DNA from: Pseudomonadota bacterium
GTDB taxonomy: Bacteria; Pseudomonadota; Gammaproteobacteria; Steroidobacterales; JBCBZW01
NCBI GenBank assembly: GCA_039193195.1
Contig: JBCCWS010000002.1
Location: 62,001 to 126,000 of the forward strand
DNA: 64,000 nt
Direction of reading: 5' to 3'
Part shown: positions 28,501 through 37,134 of the stretch, piece by piece
Position numbering within the stretch: the first letter of the stretch is position 1
Layout of the letters: every line of letters begins with the position of its first letter
Position numbers and translations under genes: made by a program
Notes under the pieces: model-generated
Seen by the model: only the letters and a program-made list of their open reading frames with translations
The model's database searches: none
What the model was told of the DNA's origin: nothing

Positions 28501-29888
28501 AGGCGCTTGCCAACTCCAGCGCCTTGGCACTCGACGGGGTGCTCGGTGCACTTCGTGAGAGGATTCAGGCTCGGCGCGCCAGCGCCACGGCCGACACGGA
28601 TAAGCTCGTGCGCTCATTGCTCGATGAGGTGCACGGGAGCGTCTCTAAGTCACCTATCGATCTTGCAGCACTGGCGGCAGCTGAAGCACAGCTCGAAACG
28701 CTCGACGAGCGCCGTGAGAACCCACAGATCGCTTACGACTGGAGCGGCGTGGACAACGTCCAGACCACCCTCGGTGCCCTCGCTCAAGCGCGACGCATCG
28801 CCAACAACCACGACTATGTGCGCGCATCGACGCTGCTGGTGGAGGTGAGCGTCGCCTTGCCCCAGTCGTCCCGGTGGCGCGCCCTGCTCACGAGCGGCAC
28901 GCAAGCGCTAGCCACCCTTCGCCAGGAAACCTTGACAACGCTGCTGCGTTCCGCCGGCGATCGCCTAGCGCAGGCACCCTTCGACAGCGCGGCCTGGAGC
29001 GCCTCGCGCCAGGATTACCGCATCGTTGCCAAGATCGAAGCCGCTGACGACGCCCAAGGCGCCCTGGGGCAACGGTTCATCGATTTCCTTGAGCAGACGT
29101 CCGGTCCAATGCAACGGGAGGACTACGTGTGGATGCGCGGTGAAGGGTCCACGCTAGCCACACGTGCCCGAGAGTTCGCGCGTCTCCCGAGTGCGTTGAA
29201 GACAAGCCTCGCCATAGCCCGAGACATCGACAAGCGCGTGACCACCCAGGACAGCGACTCACAGTCCTCCTTGGACAGGTTGTTCGCGACCTTAGAGGTC
29301 ACCGGTGAACTGGATCAATACGACACGCTGCTGGCAGACGTCGCAGGCCTGCGACAGGAGGCGCAACGCACGGGTCAGGACCCCGTGGTCATCGTCTACG
29401 ACGTGCTCACCGTTCATCTCAAACGTTTCGGCAGCGTGATCGAACGCGTCGAGGCGCGTGAGCTGATCGGCGCCAAGGAGGCTGCTCGGCAGCTGAACGG
29501 CGAAGGACTCGACGCGGTCGCCGGCACGGCGCAACTCGCTCAAGGGCGCCAAGACGCGCTCAGCAAAGCTCATAGCAAGCTGGTCACCTATACAACCGGC
29601 GAGTCTGCCAAGTCGCTCGTACGCAACAACCGACGGCTCTCCGATGCGCTGGACGAGCTAGCGATAGACCCCTTCGACGCCGCGGCTCAGCAGGCCGCAC
29701 GCCAGGAGACCGGTGAGATCTTGCGCGCACAGGCGGATCTGCCGGATGCGCTGACCGCCCTTTCTCTGCTCGATGCTATCGCCTCACTCGGCGCCAATCC
29801 GCCATGCGAAGCGCTGGACACCGCGCGCGAGATCGTCGCGCAGTTTCGCTACATCTCCGCCAACCTCTCATGGCTGGATCCCTGCTGA
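25563..29888 (+). CDS. Membrane Ser/Thr kinase with giant extracytoplasmic domain (PpkA-like)
   Basis: 1441 residues from ATG 25563, where the kinase domain begins naturally (PSYRIERVLGVGGFGITYLA). Complete Hanks motifs are the Gly loop 30-36, Lys53 in VAIKEYLP, catalytic HRD at 173-175, DFG at 194-196 and the TPRYSPLEQ activation segment. A single membrane helix lies at about 366-382 (LPIILGAVAVAIIVGGW). The remaining 1050 residues are almost wholly helical, Ala/Leu/Glu/Arg-rich, and resemble degenerate helical repeats; no vWA domain as in Pseudomonas PpkA was seen. It probably phosphorylates Fha and is opposed by PppA. Divergent from the deacetylase gene; no operon partner follows. Confidence 0.9.
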   Translation: MSKIQTGTRHSRALQTGADLPSYRIERVLGVGGFGITYLARHETLKNKLVAIKEYLPSNVAYRDDDAIIRLETESLRGDFEHGLDNFFREATNLFNLTQGDASSLANVVKVEDVFRHQGTAYMVMEYIDGDSLESMIESMESSGTKLSEERLRQLILQLGAAVQFMHDSHLLHRDITPSNVIIRRSDDTPVLIDFGSAKHEAGVTQAFLVDAQPPVTQHTRVVFTPRYSPLEQSEGLDQDARTDIYSLAATMYHLALRQAPVPANKRRGTLEEGQPDPNTPALQAGRKAGYSVDLLACIDAGLALRMRDRPASVGEWLGPLGLEGASSTITNSPSTAYETRPATAALNADHATSAEPATSGSRKRLPIILGAVAVAIIVGGWQLSRPSIDGQLDEVRAALAQQPFATETLADARKIFMRTQLNDKATPGQLAQARAGVTACDLLGEYRGYTQAGEVAAAGDTLNELETVLGPAGLPPAVLRQVSEDYDFEAGLVELGLVLERTGLGADLAGITEELLASMQPAGAADARFESASSTAGHVVEAARQLESHEYEAALASVAEAESTSAAMGLGANVDLGTARGVIDEARNIYGQQTLRGATAALAGAGADAEALASAQASFAEAQRVLPQDARARVGRQTAAALLALSRGDDDATTPDALLETLAPLAEGAYAAGLEEPQWAQLTQAFRGLQQERTLIDIERQLIDAPLESNVHTRARGSLRQVIAEVREHELAPSLITSAEQRAGAVDVLATISAQLGSGEFDAAAASLEQRGEVVRAGSEDDRLLRAVAAATDRATANEIERRAQALQESLGDWRPPDVPRQARQRLEALQALAAQDARALSAQRLLDAATSLLASAKAKRFDTAFAALEEARVAANELDIDQTAANEQRQWLQAQTDAHVTEELASKVEVLRKSPLANGAQEQTRETLEKMAELLTLADLPRDSLDAVMQTTGALAEASTALERSDFLQADTEADRIEALANSSALALDGVLGALRERIQARRASATADTDKLVRSLLDEVHGSVSKSPIDLAALAAAEAQLETLDERRENPQIAYDWSGVDNVQTTLGALAQARRIANNHDYVRASTLLVEVSVALPQSSRWRALLTSGTQALATLRQETLTTLLRSAGDRLAQAPFDSAAWSASRQDYRIVAKIEAADDAQGALGQRFIDFLEQTSGPMQREDYVWMRGEGSTLATRAREFARLPSALKTSLAIARDIDKRVTTQDSDSQSSLDRLFATLEVTGELDQYDTLLADVAGLRQEAQRTGQDPVVIVYDVLTVHLKRFGSVIERVEARELIGAKEAARQLNGEGLDAVAGTAQLAQGRQDALSKAHSKLVTYTTGESAKSLVRNNRRLSDALDELAIDPFDAAAQQAARQETGEILRAQADLPDALTALSLLDAIASLGANPPCEALDTAREIVAQFRYISANLSWLDPC

Positions 29889-29963
29889 GGCATCGTCGCC
29901 AAAGAGCCGGTCGCTCGTGCCCGATGGGCAATCGAACATAGCGCTCGTTCAGGAAGATCAGAC

Positions 29964-31160
29964 ATGAATGCTGCAGACTACCGGGCACACTGGACCCTCG
30001 CACCGGAAATAGCGTTTCTCAACCACGGCTCCTTTGGCGCCTGCCCGCGCACGGTTCTTGCTGAACAGCAGGCCTTACGCGATCGCCTCGAAAGGCAACC
30101 AGTGCAGTTTTTCGCTAGAGACCTGGTGGGCCTACTCGATGAGGCGCGGGCCCCTCTGGCGCAGTTCCTGCACTGTGATCCGGCTGATCTCGCCTGGGTC
30201 ACCAACGCTACGGCGGGTGTGAACGCCGTGCTTCAGTCACTACCGATCGAGCCGGGCGATGAGCTACTCACCACCGATCACGAGTACAACGCCTGCTTCA
30301 ATACGCTCGCTTACGTGGCCGAGCGCTACGGCGCGAAGGTGCGCGTTGCAAGACTGCCCACTCCGCTTCGAGACACAGAGGAGGTTGTAACGACGCTTTG
30401 TACGGCCGTTACCGACAAGACTTGTCTTCTCCTCATCGACCACGTCACCTCACAAACAGGTTTGGTATTGCCCATCGATGACATCGCAAGGGCCATGCGT
30501 AAGCGAGGTGTGCGCGTGCTGGTGGATGGCGCCCATGCCCCTGGCATGGTGCCCTTGGCACTCGACAGCCTCGACGTGGACTACTACGCCGGCAACTGCC
30601 ACAAGTGGCTATGTGCACCGAAAGGTGCAGGCTTCCTGTGGGTGGCCCCTCAGCATCAGAACGAGGTACGACCGGCGATTATCAGCCATGGAGCGAGCGC
30701 ACCGACGCGCAAGCGTTCCCGCTTCCGAAACGAGTTCGACTGGATCGGCACCTCCGATCCGACGCCGATGCTGTGCGTGCCCGCAGCCCTACGCTTCATG
30801 GGAGGACTCCTCCCAGGTGGCTGGCCGGCCTTGCGAAGGCACAATCGTTCGCTCGCCCTGGCGGCACGAGAGGTGCTGATCGACGCCCTTGGCGGAGCAC
30901 CGCTCGCGCCGACGCAAATGATCGGTTCCATGGCCGCACACCCGTTACCCCCGAGCCGGAACGCGTCTCCTCCTGAATCCCTGCTGTATGCGGATCCTCT
31001 ACAGGAAACACTCCTCGGCGAACACGGAATAGAGGTGCCCATCGTCCCCTGGCCTGCGCCGCCGGCACGGCTCGTGCGTGTTTCGGCCCAGGTCTACAAC
31101 TGCTTGGACGAGTACGAGCAGTTGGCTGCCGCCCTACCCGCGGCGCTGACCAGAGAATAA
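29964..31160 (+). CDS. Class V PLP aminotransferase-like protein
   Basis: 398 residues, similar to isopenicillin-N-epimerase-like and cysteine-desulfurase-like enzymes. Seen: FLNHGSFGACPRTVL at the N-terminus, WVTNATAGVNAVLQS (cofactor phosphate binding), DHVTSQTGLVLPIDDIA, VLVDGAHAPGMVPL (Asp stacking with PLP) and the Schiff-base lysine in YYAGNCHKWLCAPKGAGFLW. AGGAAG stands before the ATG. Substrate cannot be deduced. It stands between the kinase and the winged-helix regulator with no sign of shared function. Confidence 0.88.
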   Translation: MNAADYRAHWTLAPEIAFLNHGSFGACPRTVLAEQQALRDRLERQPVQFFARDLVGLLDEARAPLAQFLHCDPADLAWVTNATAGVNAVLQSLPIEPGDELLTTDHEYNACFNTLAYVAERYGAKVRVARLPTPLRDTEEVVTTLCTAVTDKTCLLLIDHVTSQTGLVLPIDDIARAMRKRGVRVLVDGAHAPGMVPLALDSLDVDYYAGNCHKWLCAPKGAGFLWVAPQHQNEVRPAIISHGASAPTRKRSRFRNEFDWIGTSDPTPMLCVPAALRFMGGLLPGGWPALRRHNRSLALAAREVLIDALGGAPLAPTQMIGSMAAHPLPPSRNASPPESLLYADPLQETLLGEHGIEVPIVPWPAPPARLVRVSAQVYNCLDEYEQLAAALPAALTRE

Positions 31161-31238
31161 GATCCGGAGCAATCGTGCAGACGCGCGATGCAAGATCAGG
31201 CTCAGGCCACCGAGGGCCCAGCGCGAGGCGACGCGCCA

Positions 31239-33518
31239 ATGGACGAATCACTAAAGGCAGGGTTCACGCTCGGCGAGTGGCACGTGCTGCCGCTGGAGGG
31301 ACGTATCACCGGCTCCGTTGGCGAGCGGCGACTGCGCCCACGCACCATGGATCTGCTCGTGCATCTGGCCGTCCACGCCGGCGAAGTGCTTCCGCGGGAT
31401 GCGCTGATCGACGCGGTGTGGGGAGCGAACGCCGTCGCCGACGAGCCCCTTACACGAACGATCGCTGACCTGCGTCAAGCGCTGGGTGACAAGCGCCATC
31501 AGCCACAGTACATCGAGACGATCCCCAAGCGCGGCTACAAGCTGCTCTTGCAGCCATCCCACCTTGCGCCCACCGCCCAGGTCAATCCTGACGCAACGGC
31601 GTCCCTGCCACTAACGAGTACCCCCTGGCGCTCGCGCGTAAGGGCTGCGCTGGCGACGGGATTAGGGGTGGCGATGCTAGTGACGCTCACCACGCTGCTG
31701 GTCACACGGTCCCCTGAAACGCCCGCCCCACCGACACTGACGGTAGGGCCCGCTGTCGCTGTACTCCCCTTCGAGCTACTGAGCACCGATCAGGGCGATG
31801 AGATGTTTGCGGAAGGCCTATCAGACACGCTCACTCACGTGCTCGCCAAAGTGCAGGGCTTGCGGGTCATCGCGAGGCGCTCGGCCGCGATGTTTCGCGA
31901 CGGCGGCGTGGATGTGCGCGAGATCGGCAATCAGCTCGGCGTCAGCGCCGTCCTAGAAGGCAGCGTACAGCGCGACGATCGCACCTTGCGCATCCTCGCC
32001 CGACTGATCTCCACCCGCGATGGCACCAGCCTGTGGGCTGGGCGCTTCGATCGCTCGCCCCAGGATCTGTTCGCCGTGCAAGACGAGATCGCTGCGGAGG
32101 TTGCCGCGGCCATGCACATCGTCTTGTTGCCCGAGCGACGTGAACATGCCACCCGCGTTGCCTTCGCGACCGAGAATCTCCAAGCCTACGATGCCTACGT
32201 GGAGGGACAGCGCAATCTCGGGCGTCGCACCACCGCATCGATCGCCGCTGCCATCGACGACTTCCGCCGCGCCGTGACGCTCGACCCTAGCTACTCGCTC
32301 GCTTGGGTGGGCTTAGCAGACGCCCACATCGTGCTGCGCTACTACGGCAACATCTCCTTAGAGCGGATGGAGGCGCAGGCGAGCAACGCGATCGACAGGG
32401 CTCTCGCGATCGAACCTGACCTGGGCGAGGCCTACGCGTCCCTCGGCCTGCTCAACTGGGAGCTCTCACGCATCGCCGAGGCGGAGGCAGCCCTGCGCCG
32501 AGCGATCGCGATGGCGCCAAACTACTCCCAGGCGTACTTCTGGCTCGCCACCGTTTACAACGACACGGGCCGTTCTGACCAAGCACTGCCGATGCACCGG
32601 CTGGCGCTGGAGCTGGACCCCTTAGCGCCGAACATCCACACCGCCATCGCTGTCGCTCTCGAGAAGCTTGGCCGCTTCGAGGAGGCGCGTGAGCAGTACG
32701 CGCACATCATGCAAATCGACAGCGGCTACGGAGCCGCGATCGATCGCGCAGCGCAGCTGCACTGGAGCGCACTCGCGCGGTTGGACAACGCCATACGGCT
32801 AGAGCAGCTGGCGCTCGAAGTGGATCCCGGCTACACGATCGCCCCCGCGTTGCTCACCGAGCTGTTCTTGGATCTGGGCGATACGCAAGAGGCTGAACGC
32901 TGGCTGTCCGAGGCGCAACGCTTGGGCGCCGACACCGATTGGCCCCATCGCGCCCGAGCCCTATTGCTCACCTACGCGGAAGAGGATCCACAGGCCCGGT
33001 TCGATCTGGCGCGTGAGCGCCTGCCCGGCGCACGCAACAGCGAGACCCGCGAGATCCTGCTTCGCGTGGCCCGTGATGTGCTGCTCGCGCGCGGTGAACC
33101 AGGCACCGCGGTAACGCTCTACGCCGCTACGTACCCTTCGCTCACCACTGACTCGCCGCAACTCGACAGCCATACGCTCGGCACGGCGGTGGACTTCGCC
33201 TTTGCCCTGCGGGCGGCGGGGCAGGCGACCAAGGCCGATCGACTACTGCGGGCTGCCGAACAGATACTGCCCCAGCTCCCACGCCTGGGCTGCTGTGGCT
33301 ACGGCAGCGTGGACGTGGAGATCCTCGTGCAACGGGGCGAGCTGGCGCAGGCCGTCGACCGCCTGAGCGAGGCAGTCGATAGCGGATGGCGTAGGCACTG
33401 GTGGTGGGAAACGCGGGCCAATCCAGCCCTAGCTGCCCTCCGAGAAGACCCTCGCTACCAGCGTTTGCTCAATCGCCTGGAAGCCCATGGAGCCTCACAA
33501 CGCCTTGTTTTAGAATAA
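31239..33518 (+). CDS. CadC-like winged-helix membrane regulator with TPRs
   Basis: 759 residues from ATG 31239 (GAGG 9 bases upstream); an in-frame ATG at 31188 is less likely, since the later start aligns with the sister protein at 49739. An OmpR/CadC-type winged helix occupies about 8-105 (LRPRTMDLLVHLAVHAGEVL, DALIDAVWG, YIETIPKRGYKLL). One membrane helix near 145-165 follows, then a TolB-N/FlgO-like domain (AVLPFELLSTDQG, FAEGLSDTLTHVLAKVQGLR, VSAVLEGSVQRDDRTLRI), then TPRs to the end. Such proteins bind DNA from the membrane and sense through the periplasmic part. Target unknown. Confidence 0.85.
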   Translation: MDESLKAGFTLGEWHVLPLEGRITGSVGERRLRPRTMDLLVHLAVHAGEVLPRDALIDAVWGANAVADEPLTRTIADLRQALGDKRHQPQYIETIPKRGYKLLLQPSHLAPTAQVNPDATASLPLTSTPWRSRVRAALATGLGVAMLVTLTTLLVTRSPETPAPPTLTVGPAVAVLPFELLSTDQGDEMFAEGLSDTLTHVLAKVQGLRVIARRSAAMFRDGGVDVREIGNQLGVSAVLEGSVQRDDRTLRILARLISTRDGTSLWAGRFDRSPQDLFAVQDEIAAEVAAAMHIVLLPERREHATRVAFATENLQAYDAYVEGQRNLGRRTTASIAAAIDDFRRAVTLDPSYSLAWVGLADAHIVLRYYGNISLERMEAQASNAIDRALAIEPDLGEAYASLGLLNWELSRIAEAEAALRRAIAMAPNYSQAYFWLATVYNDTGRSDQALPMHRLALELDPLAPNIHTAIAVALEKLGRFEEAREQYAHIMQIDSGYGAAIDRAAQLHWSALARLDNAIRLEQLALEVDPGYTIAPALLTELFLDLGDTQEAERWLSEAQRLGADTDWPHRARALLLTYAEEDPQARFDLARERLPGARNSETREILLRVARDVLLARGEPGTAVTLYAATYPSLTTDSPQLDSHTLGTAVDFAFALRAAGQATKADRLLRAAEQILPQLPRLGCCGYGSVDVEILVQRGELAQAVDRLSEAVDSGWRRHWWWETRANPALAALREDPRYQRLLNRLEAHGASQRLVLE

Positions 33519-33653
33519 AAAAAAAGAGGGCGAGAACTTTCAGGAAAATGGGAGCTTTCTCGCAGGTGCCCGGCAAGGGGTCGGCTCAGCATCGTTGCCA
33601 CGAGTGCTGGGAACGGTTCCCTGCACCGCGCACAACCCCGAGGAAGCAACCAC

Positions 33654-34250
33654 ATGAACCACCTCAACACCCGCTTGTACCCCACGCTCGTCGCCGCTCT
33701 GGCCGTGGCGACCGCATTGCCCGCGCTTGCCAACATCCCGACGGGAGAGTTGCTGCACTTCGACATCGCCGAGGACGGCACGCGCTTTGTCTTCGATGAG
33801 GAGCACCGCTTCGAAGACGGCCTGCCCGCCTACGGCAACGTGTTTACGACCCAAGGCTACATCTACCCGCGGGGACTGCTCACCTGCACCGACGAGGGCT
33901 GCAACGGGGTGCTCGAGGACGGTAGTCCTGAGTTCCCCGAGCAGGTGCTCGGCGAGTGGACCTGCTGGGGTACCCACGTAGGGGACGGCGCCAGAACGCT
34001 GACCGGTCCGTGGGTGATCACCAACCAGCAGTTCGATCTCGGCCAACGGTTCGGCGATCAGACCGTGCTCACCAACGGCTACGAGTTGGTCGACATCGAT
34101 GTGCCGGTGAAGCGCGCGATCCAGGGCGGCACCGGGCGCTTCACTGGCGCTGAAGGTCAGCAACAGCAGACCCTGCTGGGGTTCAATCCGAGCGACGGCG
34201 TGGCCCTACGTGTCGTGTTGAGTGTGCAGGAGGACGCCGCACGCAACTGA
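33654..34250 (+). CDS. Secreted allene-oxide-cyclase-like barrel protein
   Basis: 198 residues with a signal peptide ending LPALA. The mature part is beta-rich; the C-terminal AIQGGTGRFTGAEGQQQQTL resembles the GGTGxYxGAxG signature of allene oxide cyclase-like and dirigent barrels. Two Cys pairs (LLTCTDEGC, TCWGT) could form disulfides. GAGGAAG precedes the ATG and a strong hairpin follows the stop, so it is probably a single-gene transcript. Function unknown; the barrel call rests on that motif and the predicted strand pattern. Confidence 0.6.
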   Translation: MNHLNTRLYPTLVAALAVATALPALANIPTGELLHFDIAEDGTRFVFDEEHRFEDGLPAYGNVFTTQGYIYPRGLLTCTDEGCNGVLEDGSPEFPEQVLGEWTCWGTHVGDGARTLTGPWVITNQQFDLGQRFGDQTVLTNGYELVDIDVPVKRAIQGGTGRFTGAEGQQQQTLLGFNPSDGVALRVVLSVQEDAARN

Positions 34251-34257
34251 GCAAGCC

Positions 34258-34283
34258 GCGGGAGTGGACCTGTCCGCTCCCGC
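34258..34283 (+). terminator. Hairpin terminator after the barrel protein gene
   Basis: Left arm GCGGGAGTGGAC (34258-34269), CT, right arm GTCCGCTCCCGC (34272-34283): 12 positions with one T-G mismatch, starting 8 bases after the stop codon. The following CTTCCCTTAG is only weakly T-rich. Confidence 0.5.
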
Positions 34284-34303
34284 CTTCCCTTAGAGAGAAG
34301 CCG

Positions 34304-34825
34304 ATGGAACTTCGTCCCTATCGCGAGTCAGACGTGCAGCGCCTTGCCGCCCTTGCCAACAACCTACGGGTGTCGCGCTACCTGATCGACACCTTCCCAT
34401 ACCCATACACGCAGAAGGACGCCAGTTGGTGGATTGGCGAAGGTGCCCACGCCAACCAGGCGATAGCGCGAGCGATCGTCATCGGCGACCAGTTGGTTGG
34501 GTCCGTTGGACTGACCCCACAACAGGGATGGCGCTCGCACATCGCCGAGATCGGCTACTGGATCGGCGAACCCTACTGGGGACGAGGCATCGCCACCTGG
34601 GCGCTCTCCACGATGACCCGCGAGGCCTTCGAGGAGCGCGGCTACCGCCGCTTGATTGCTCCGGTGCTCGCGCCTAACGCGGCCTCAGCGCACGTGTTGG
34701 AGAAGTGCGGCTATCGACTCGAAGGCACGCTGACCGAGGAGGTGTTCAAGCTCGGCGAGTTCCACGACATCTTGCACTACGCCCGCAACGCCCCCGGCAG
34801 TGAGCGCCGCGGAAACGAGCGATGA
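34304..34825 (+). CDS. GNAT N-acetyltransferase (RimJ/RimL type)
   Basis: 173 residues with the GNAT fold: MELRPYRESDVQRLAALANN at the N-terminus, then AEIGYWIGEPYWGRGIATWA (acetyl-CoA pyrophosphate loop, GRGIAT), and APVLAPNAASAHVLEKCGYR with the typical N-x-A-S-x-x-VLEKxG motif. This subfamily acetylates protein N-termini or small amines; the acceptor cannot be read here. Monocistronic between a terminator hairpin and a convergent rluE. Confidence 0.9.
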   Translation: MELRPYRESDVQRLAALANNLRVSRYLIDTFPYPYTQKDASWWIGEGAHANQAIARAIVIGDQLVGSVGLTPQQGWRSHIAEIGYWIGEPYWGRGIATWALSTMTREAFEERGYRRLIAPVLAPNAASAHVLEKCGYRLEGTLTEEVFKLGEFHDILHYARNAPGSERRGNER

Positions 34826-34960
34826 GCAAGTACCGCCACGCCACGCGCTGAGTGAGCTGGGACAAGTACTGTTCGTCGCCGTCGGTGACATCGACCTCAC
34901 GTCGAACAGATGGCAAGCGCGTGTCTAGCGATCACTAAGTGACCGGCGATTGGCAGACGC

Positions 34961-35506
34961 CTAGGAGGAGACCTCCAGCCAATGGCCAGAGGCGATCCCA
35001 TCCAGGGTCCAAGAGCCCACCCGATAGCGGATCAGTCGCAAGACGGGGAAGCCCACGGCCGCAAGCATTCGCCGCACCTGCCGATTGCGCCCCTCAAGAA
35101 TCGTGAGGCTCACCCAGCGATCGGGCACGGTCTTTCGCACGCGCACCGGGGGGTTGCGCGGCCACAGGCTCGCGGGTGCCTCGATCAAGGTGGCCTTCGC
35201 CGCCTGGCAGGGACCGTCCTTCAGCACGAGTTTGCCATCGCGTAGGCCATCGAGGTCGCTTTCATCGGGATCCCCCTCCACCTGCGCCCAGTAGGTCTTG
35301 CTCATCTTGGCCCGCGGATGGGCGATGCGATGCTGGAGCGCCCCATCGTTAGTGAGCACCAGGAGACCCTCACTATCGCGATCCAGGCGACCGGCCGGGT
35401 AGATCCCTGGCACATCCACGTAGTCGGCCAGAGTGACCCGATGCTCTGCATCGGTGAACTGCGAGAGCACTCCCCAGGGTTTATTCAGCAGAATGACGCG
35501 GGCCAT
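34961..35506 (-). CDS. rluE: 23S rRNA pseudouridine synthase RluE
   Basis: 181 residues, the short RsuA/RluE form lacking an S4 domain. MARVILLNKPWGVLSQFT at the N-terminus and the catalytic motif YPAGRLDRDSEGLLVLTNDG (Asp nucleophile in GRLDRDS) are diagnostic, with LTILEGRNRQVRRMLAAVGF near the C-terminus. RluE makes pseudouridine 2457 in E. coli 23S rRNA. Confidence 0.93.
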   Translation of the reverse strand: MARVILLNKPWGVLSQFTDAEHRVTLADYVDVPGIYPAGRLDRDSEGLLVLTNDGALQHRIAHPRAKMSKTYWAQVEGDPDESDLDGLRDGKLVLKDGPCQAAKATLIEAPASLWPRNPPVRVRKTVPDRWVSLTILEGRNRQVRRMLAAVGFPVLRLIRYRVGSWTLDGIASGHWLEVSS

Positions 35507-35520
35507 TACTAAGATGATCG

Positions 35521-36648
35521 CTAGTTACGTTGAGCCTGCTGATACCAGTCGACACCGTCCGCGTCGCGCTGTGCACTTACCAGGCCACGTCGCTCCAACT
35601 GGCGCAGGTGGGCTAGGGCTTCTCCAGTGGCGATGGTCTTCTCACCGCTTTGGATCGGCCGACTGAACAGCACCTCGAAGGTATCGAGCACGCGCAGAGG
35701 CTCGCGGCAGGCGCGGTACAGATCATCGAGCGACTCCTCGTGGTGTTCGATCAGCTGGGTGAGGCGCTGCTGAGCGCCGAAAAAGGGCAAGCCGTGGGAA
35801 GGGAGCACCAGCGTATCTTCGGGCAACTGTGCGCGCAGCGCCGCGCAGGACTCGAGCCACTCCTCTAGAGGATTCGCCTGCGACTCCGTCGGCCACACGC
35901 TCACGTTTGAGGAGATGCTGGGCAGGATCTGATCTCCAGCGATCAGCAGCTTCAGCTCAGCACAGTACAGGCAAGCGTGCTCGGGCGAGTGACCGCGCCC
36001 GATCAGCACGCGCCACTCATACTCCGCTAGGTGCAAACGCTGGCCACCCTGCAGGCGCGCGTACTCCCGTGGCAGCGGCGCCACGGCCGTGGCAAACAAG
36101 CCGAAGGTACTCGTGTAGTGGCCAAGGGCCTTCTCGCTGAACCCCGCGGCACGATAGAAGGCCAAAGCCTCAGAAGGCGGCTCGCCGGGAGCATCATTGC
36201 AAAGCATCCGGCCGTACAGGTACTCGCCGCGAGTCATGTGAAGGGGCACACCATGGCGTTGGCACAGCCAGCCGGCAAGACCCATGTGATCCGGGTGCAT
36301 ATGCGTGCAGATCACGCCGGTAACGGGCTTGCCCGCCAAGGGTCCCGCATCTAGCTGCTGCCACAGCTCGCGTGTGGTGTCCGTGCTGATGCCGGTGTCC
36401 ACTAGAGTCCAGTGATCGCGACCTTCTAATATCCATAGGTTAATGTGTTCTAAGGAAAACGGCAGCGGCATGCGCAACCAGTGCACCCTTGGCGCCACCT
36501 CGATAAGCTCAGCAGGGGCAGGCGGCGTCTCGAAGGGAAAGCGCAGGGACGGTGCCGACACCTCGGCGGGCGGAGCGGGATCGAGATCGATGGGTTCACT
36601 CACGATGGAGAGTCTCTCAGCTGCCAGATCGGCCGTGGGTGAGGTCAA
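35521..36648 (-). CDS. Metallo-beta-lactamase-fold hydrolase
   Basis: 375 residues. The MBL domain (about 50-275) has the metal motif CTHMHPDHMGLAGWL, an Asp-His site at GRGHSPEHACLY, and LIAGDQILP supplying the bridging Asp. A C-terminal helical domain (about 290-370) is winged-helix-like (EALAHLRQLERRGLVSAQRD), as in the broad LACTB2-like and ETHE-related hydrolases. The substrate is probably a thioester or a similar ester, but this is open. Its start overlaps the upstream NTF2-like gene by 4 bases, so the two are coupled. Confidence 0.87.
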   Translation of the reverse strand: MTSPTADLAAERLSIVSEPIDLDPAPPAEVSAPSLRFPFETPPAPAELIEVAPRVHWLRMPLPFSLEHINLWILEGRDHWTLVDTGISTDTTRELWQQLDAGPLAGKPVTGVICTHMHPDHMGLAGWLCQRHGVPLHMTRGEYLYGRMLCNDAPGEPPSEALAFYRAAGFSEKALGHYTSTFGLFATAVAPLPREYARLQGGQRLHLAEYEWRVLIGRGHSPEHACLYCAELKLLIAGDQILPSISSNVSVWPTESQANPLEEWLESCAALRAQLPEDTLVLPSHGLPFFGAQQRLTQLIEHHEESLDDLYRACREPLRVLDTFEVLFSRPIQSGEKTIATGEALAHLRQLERRGLVSAQRDADGVDWYQQAQRN

Positions 36649-37043
36649 TCCTCGAGGGCGATAACAGGCGCCTCGCTATGCACCCGCTGCGTGCGCCACA
36701 CCACGCGCGGTGGCTGACCAGGGTCTGCATGTAGCACGTACACCTCCAGACCTTCGGACTTCTCACGCTCGCCGCCGAGGGTGAAATCCACCTCGAAGCT
36801 CATGTGGCATACGGCTGTCGGGCCGTAGTCTTGCGTGTCTATGCTCGTGATCGTGAGCTGCACGTCCGTGGCGGCATCAACGAACTCGCGATAGCTCGCG
36901 AGCATCGCTTTGCGCCCCTCGAGCTTTTCATCTCCAAAGGGCATGAGCATGACGACCTGCTCATCGAAGCAGGCCGCAAGCTCATCCCAGCGTCGGTGCA
37001 GCCAGGCGTCGTTGAGCGCACGAATTGTGGCTTCTGCTTCCAT
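36645..37043 (-). CDS. NTF2-like/SnoaL-like protein
   Basis: 132 residues of the cone-shaped NTF2-like fold: ATIRALNDAWLHRRWDELAA at the N-terminus, FDEQVVMLMPFGDEKLEGRK, and paired strands TAVCHMSFEVDFT and WRTQRVHSE. Proteins of this type are small isomerases, hydrolases or binding partners; no catalytic residues can be assigned. Coupled to the MBL hydrolase gene downstream (ATGA overlap), which suggests a shared pathway. Confidence 0.75.
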   Translation of the reverse strand: MEAEATIRALNDAWLHRRWDELAACFDEQVVMLMPFGDEKLEGRKAMLASYREFVDAATDVQLTITSIDTQDYGPTAVCHMSFEVDFTLGGEREKSEGLEVYVLHADPGQPPRVVWRTQRVHSEAPVIALED

Positions 37044-37134
37044 TCAGAACTCGGTTAGTCGAAGGCCCCGCCGGACCGCTCAGATGTCGTGAGCTCGATC
37101 GCCGACGATCCCCTTAGTCGATCGCCAGGCCAAC

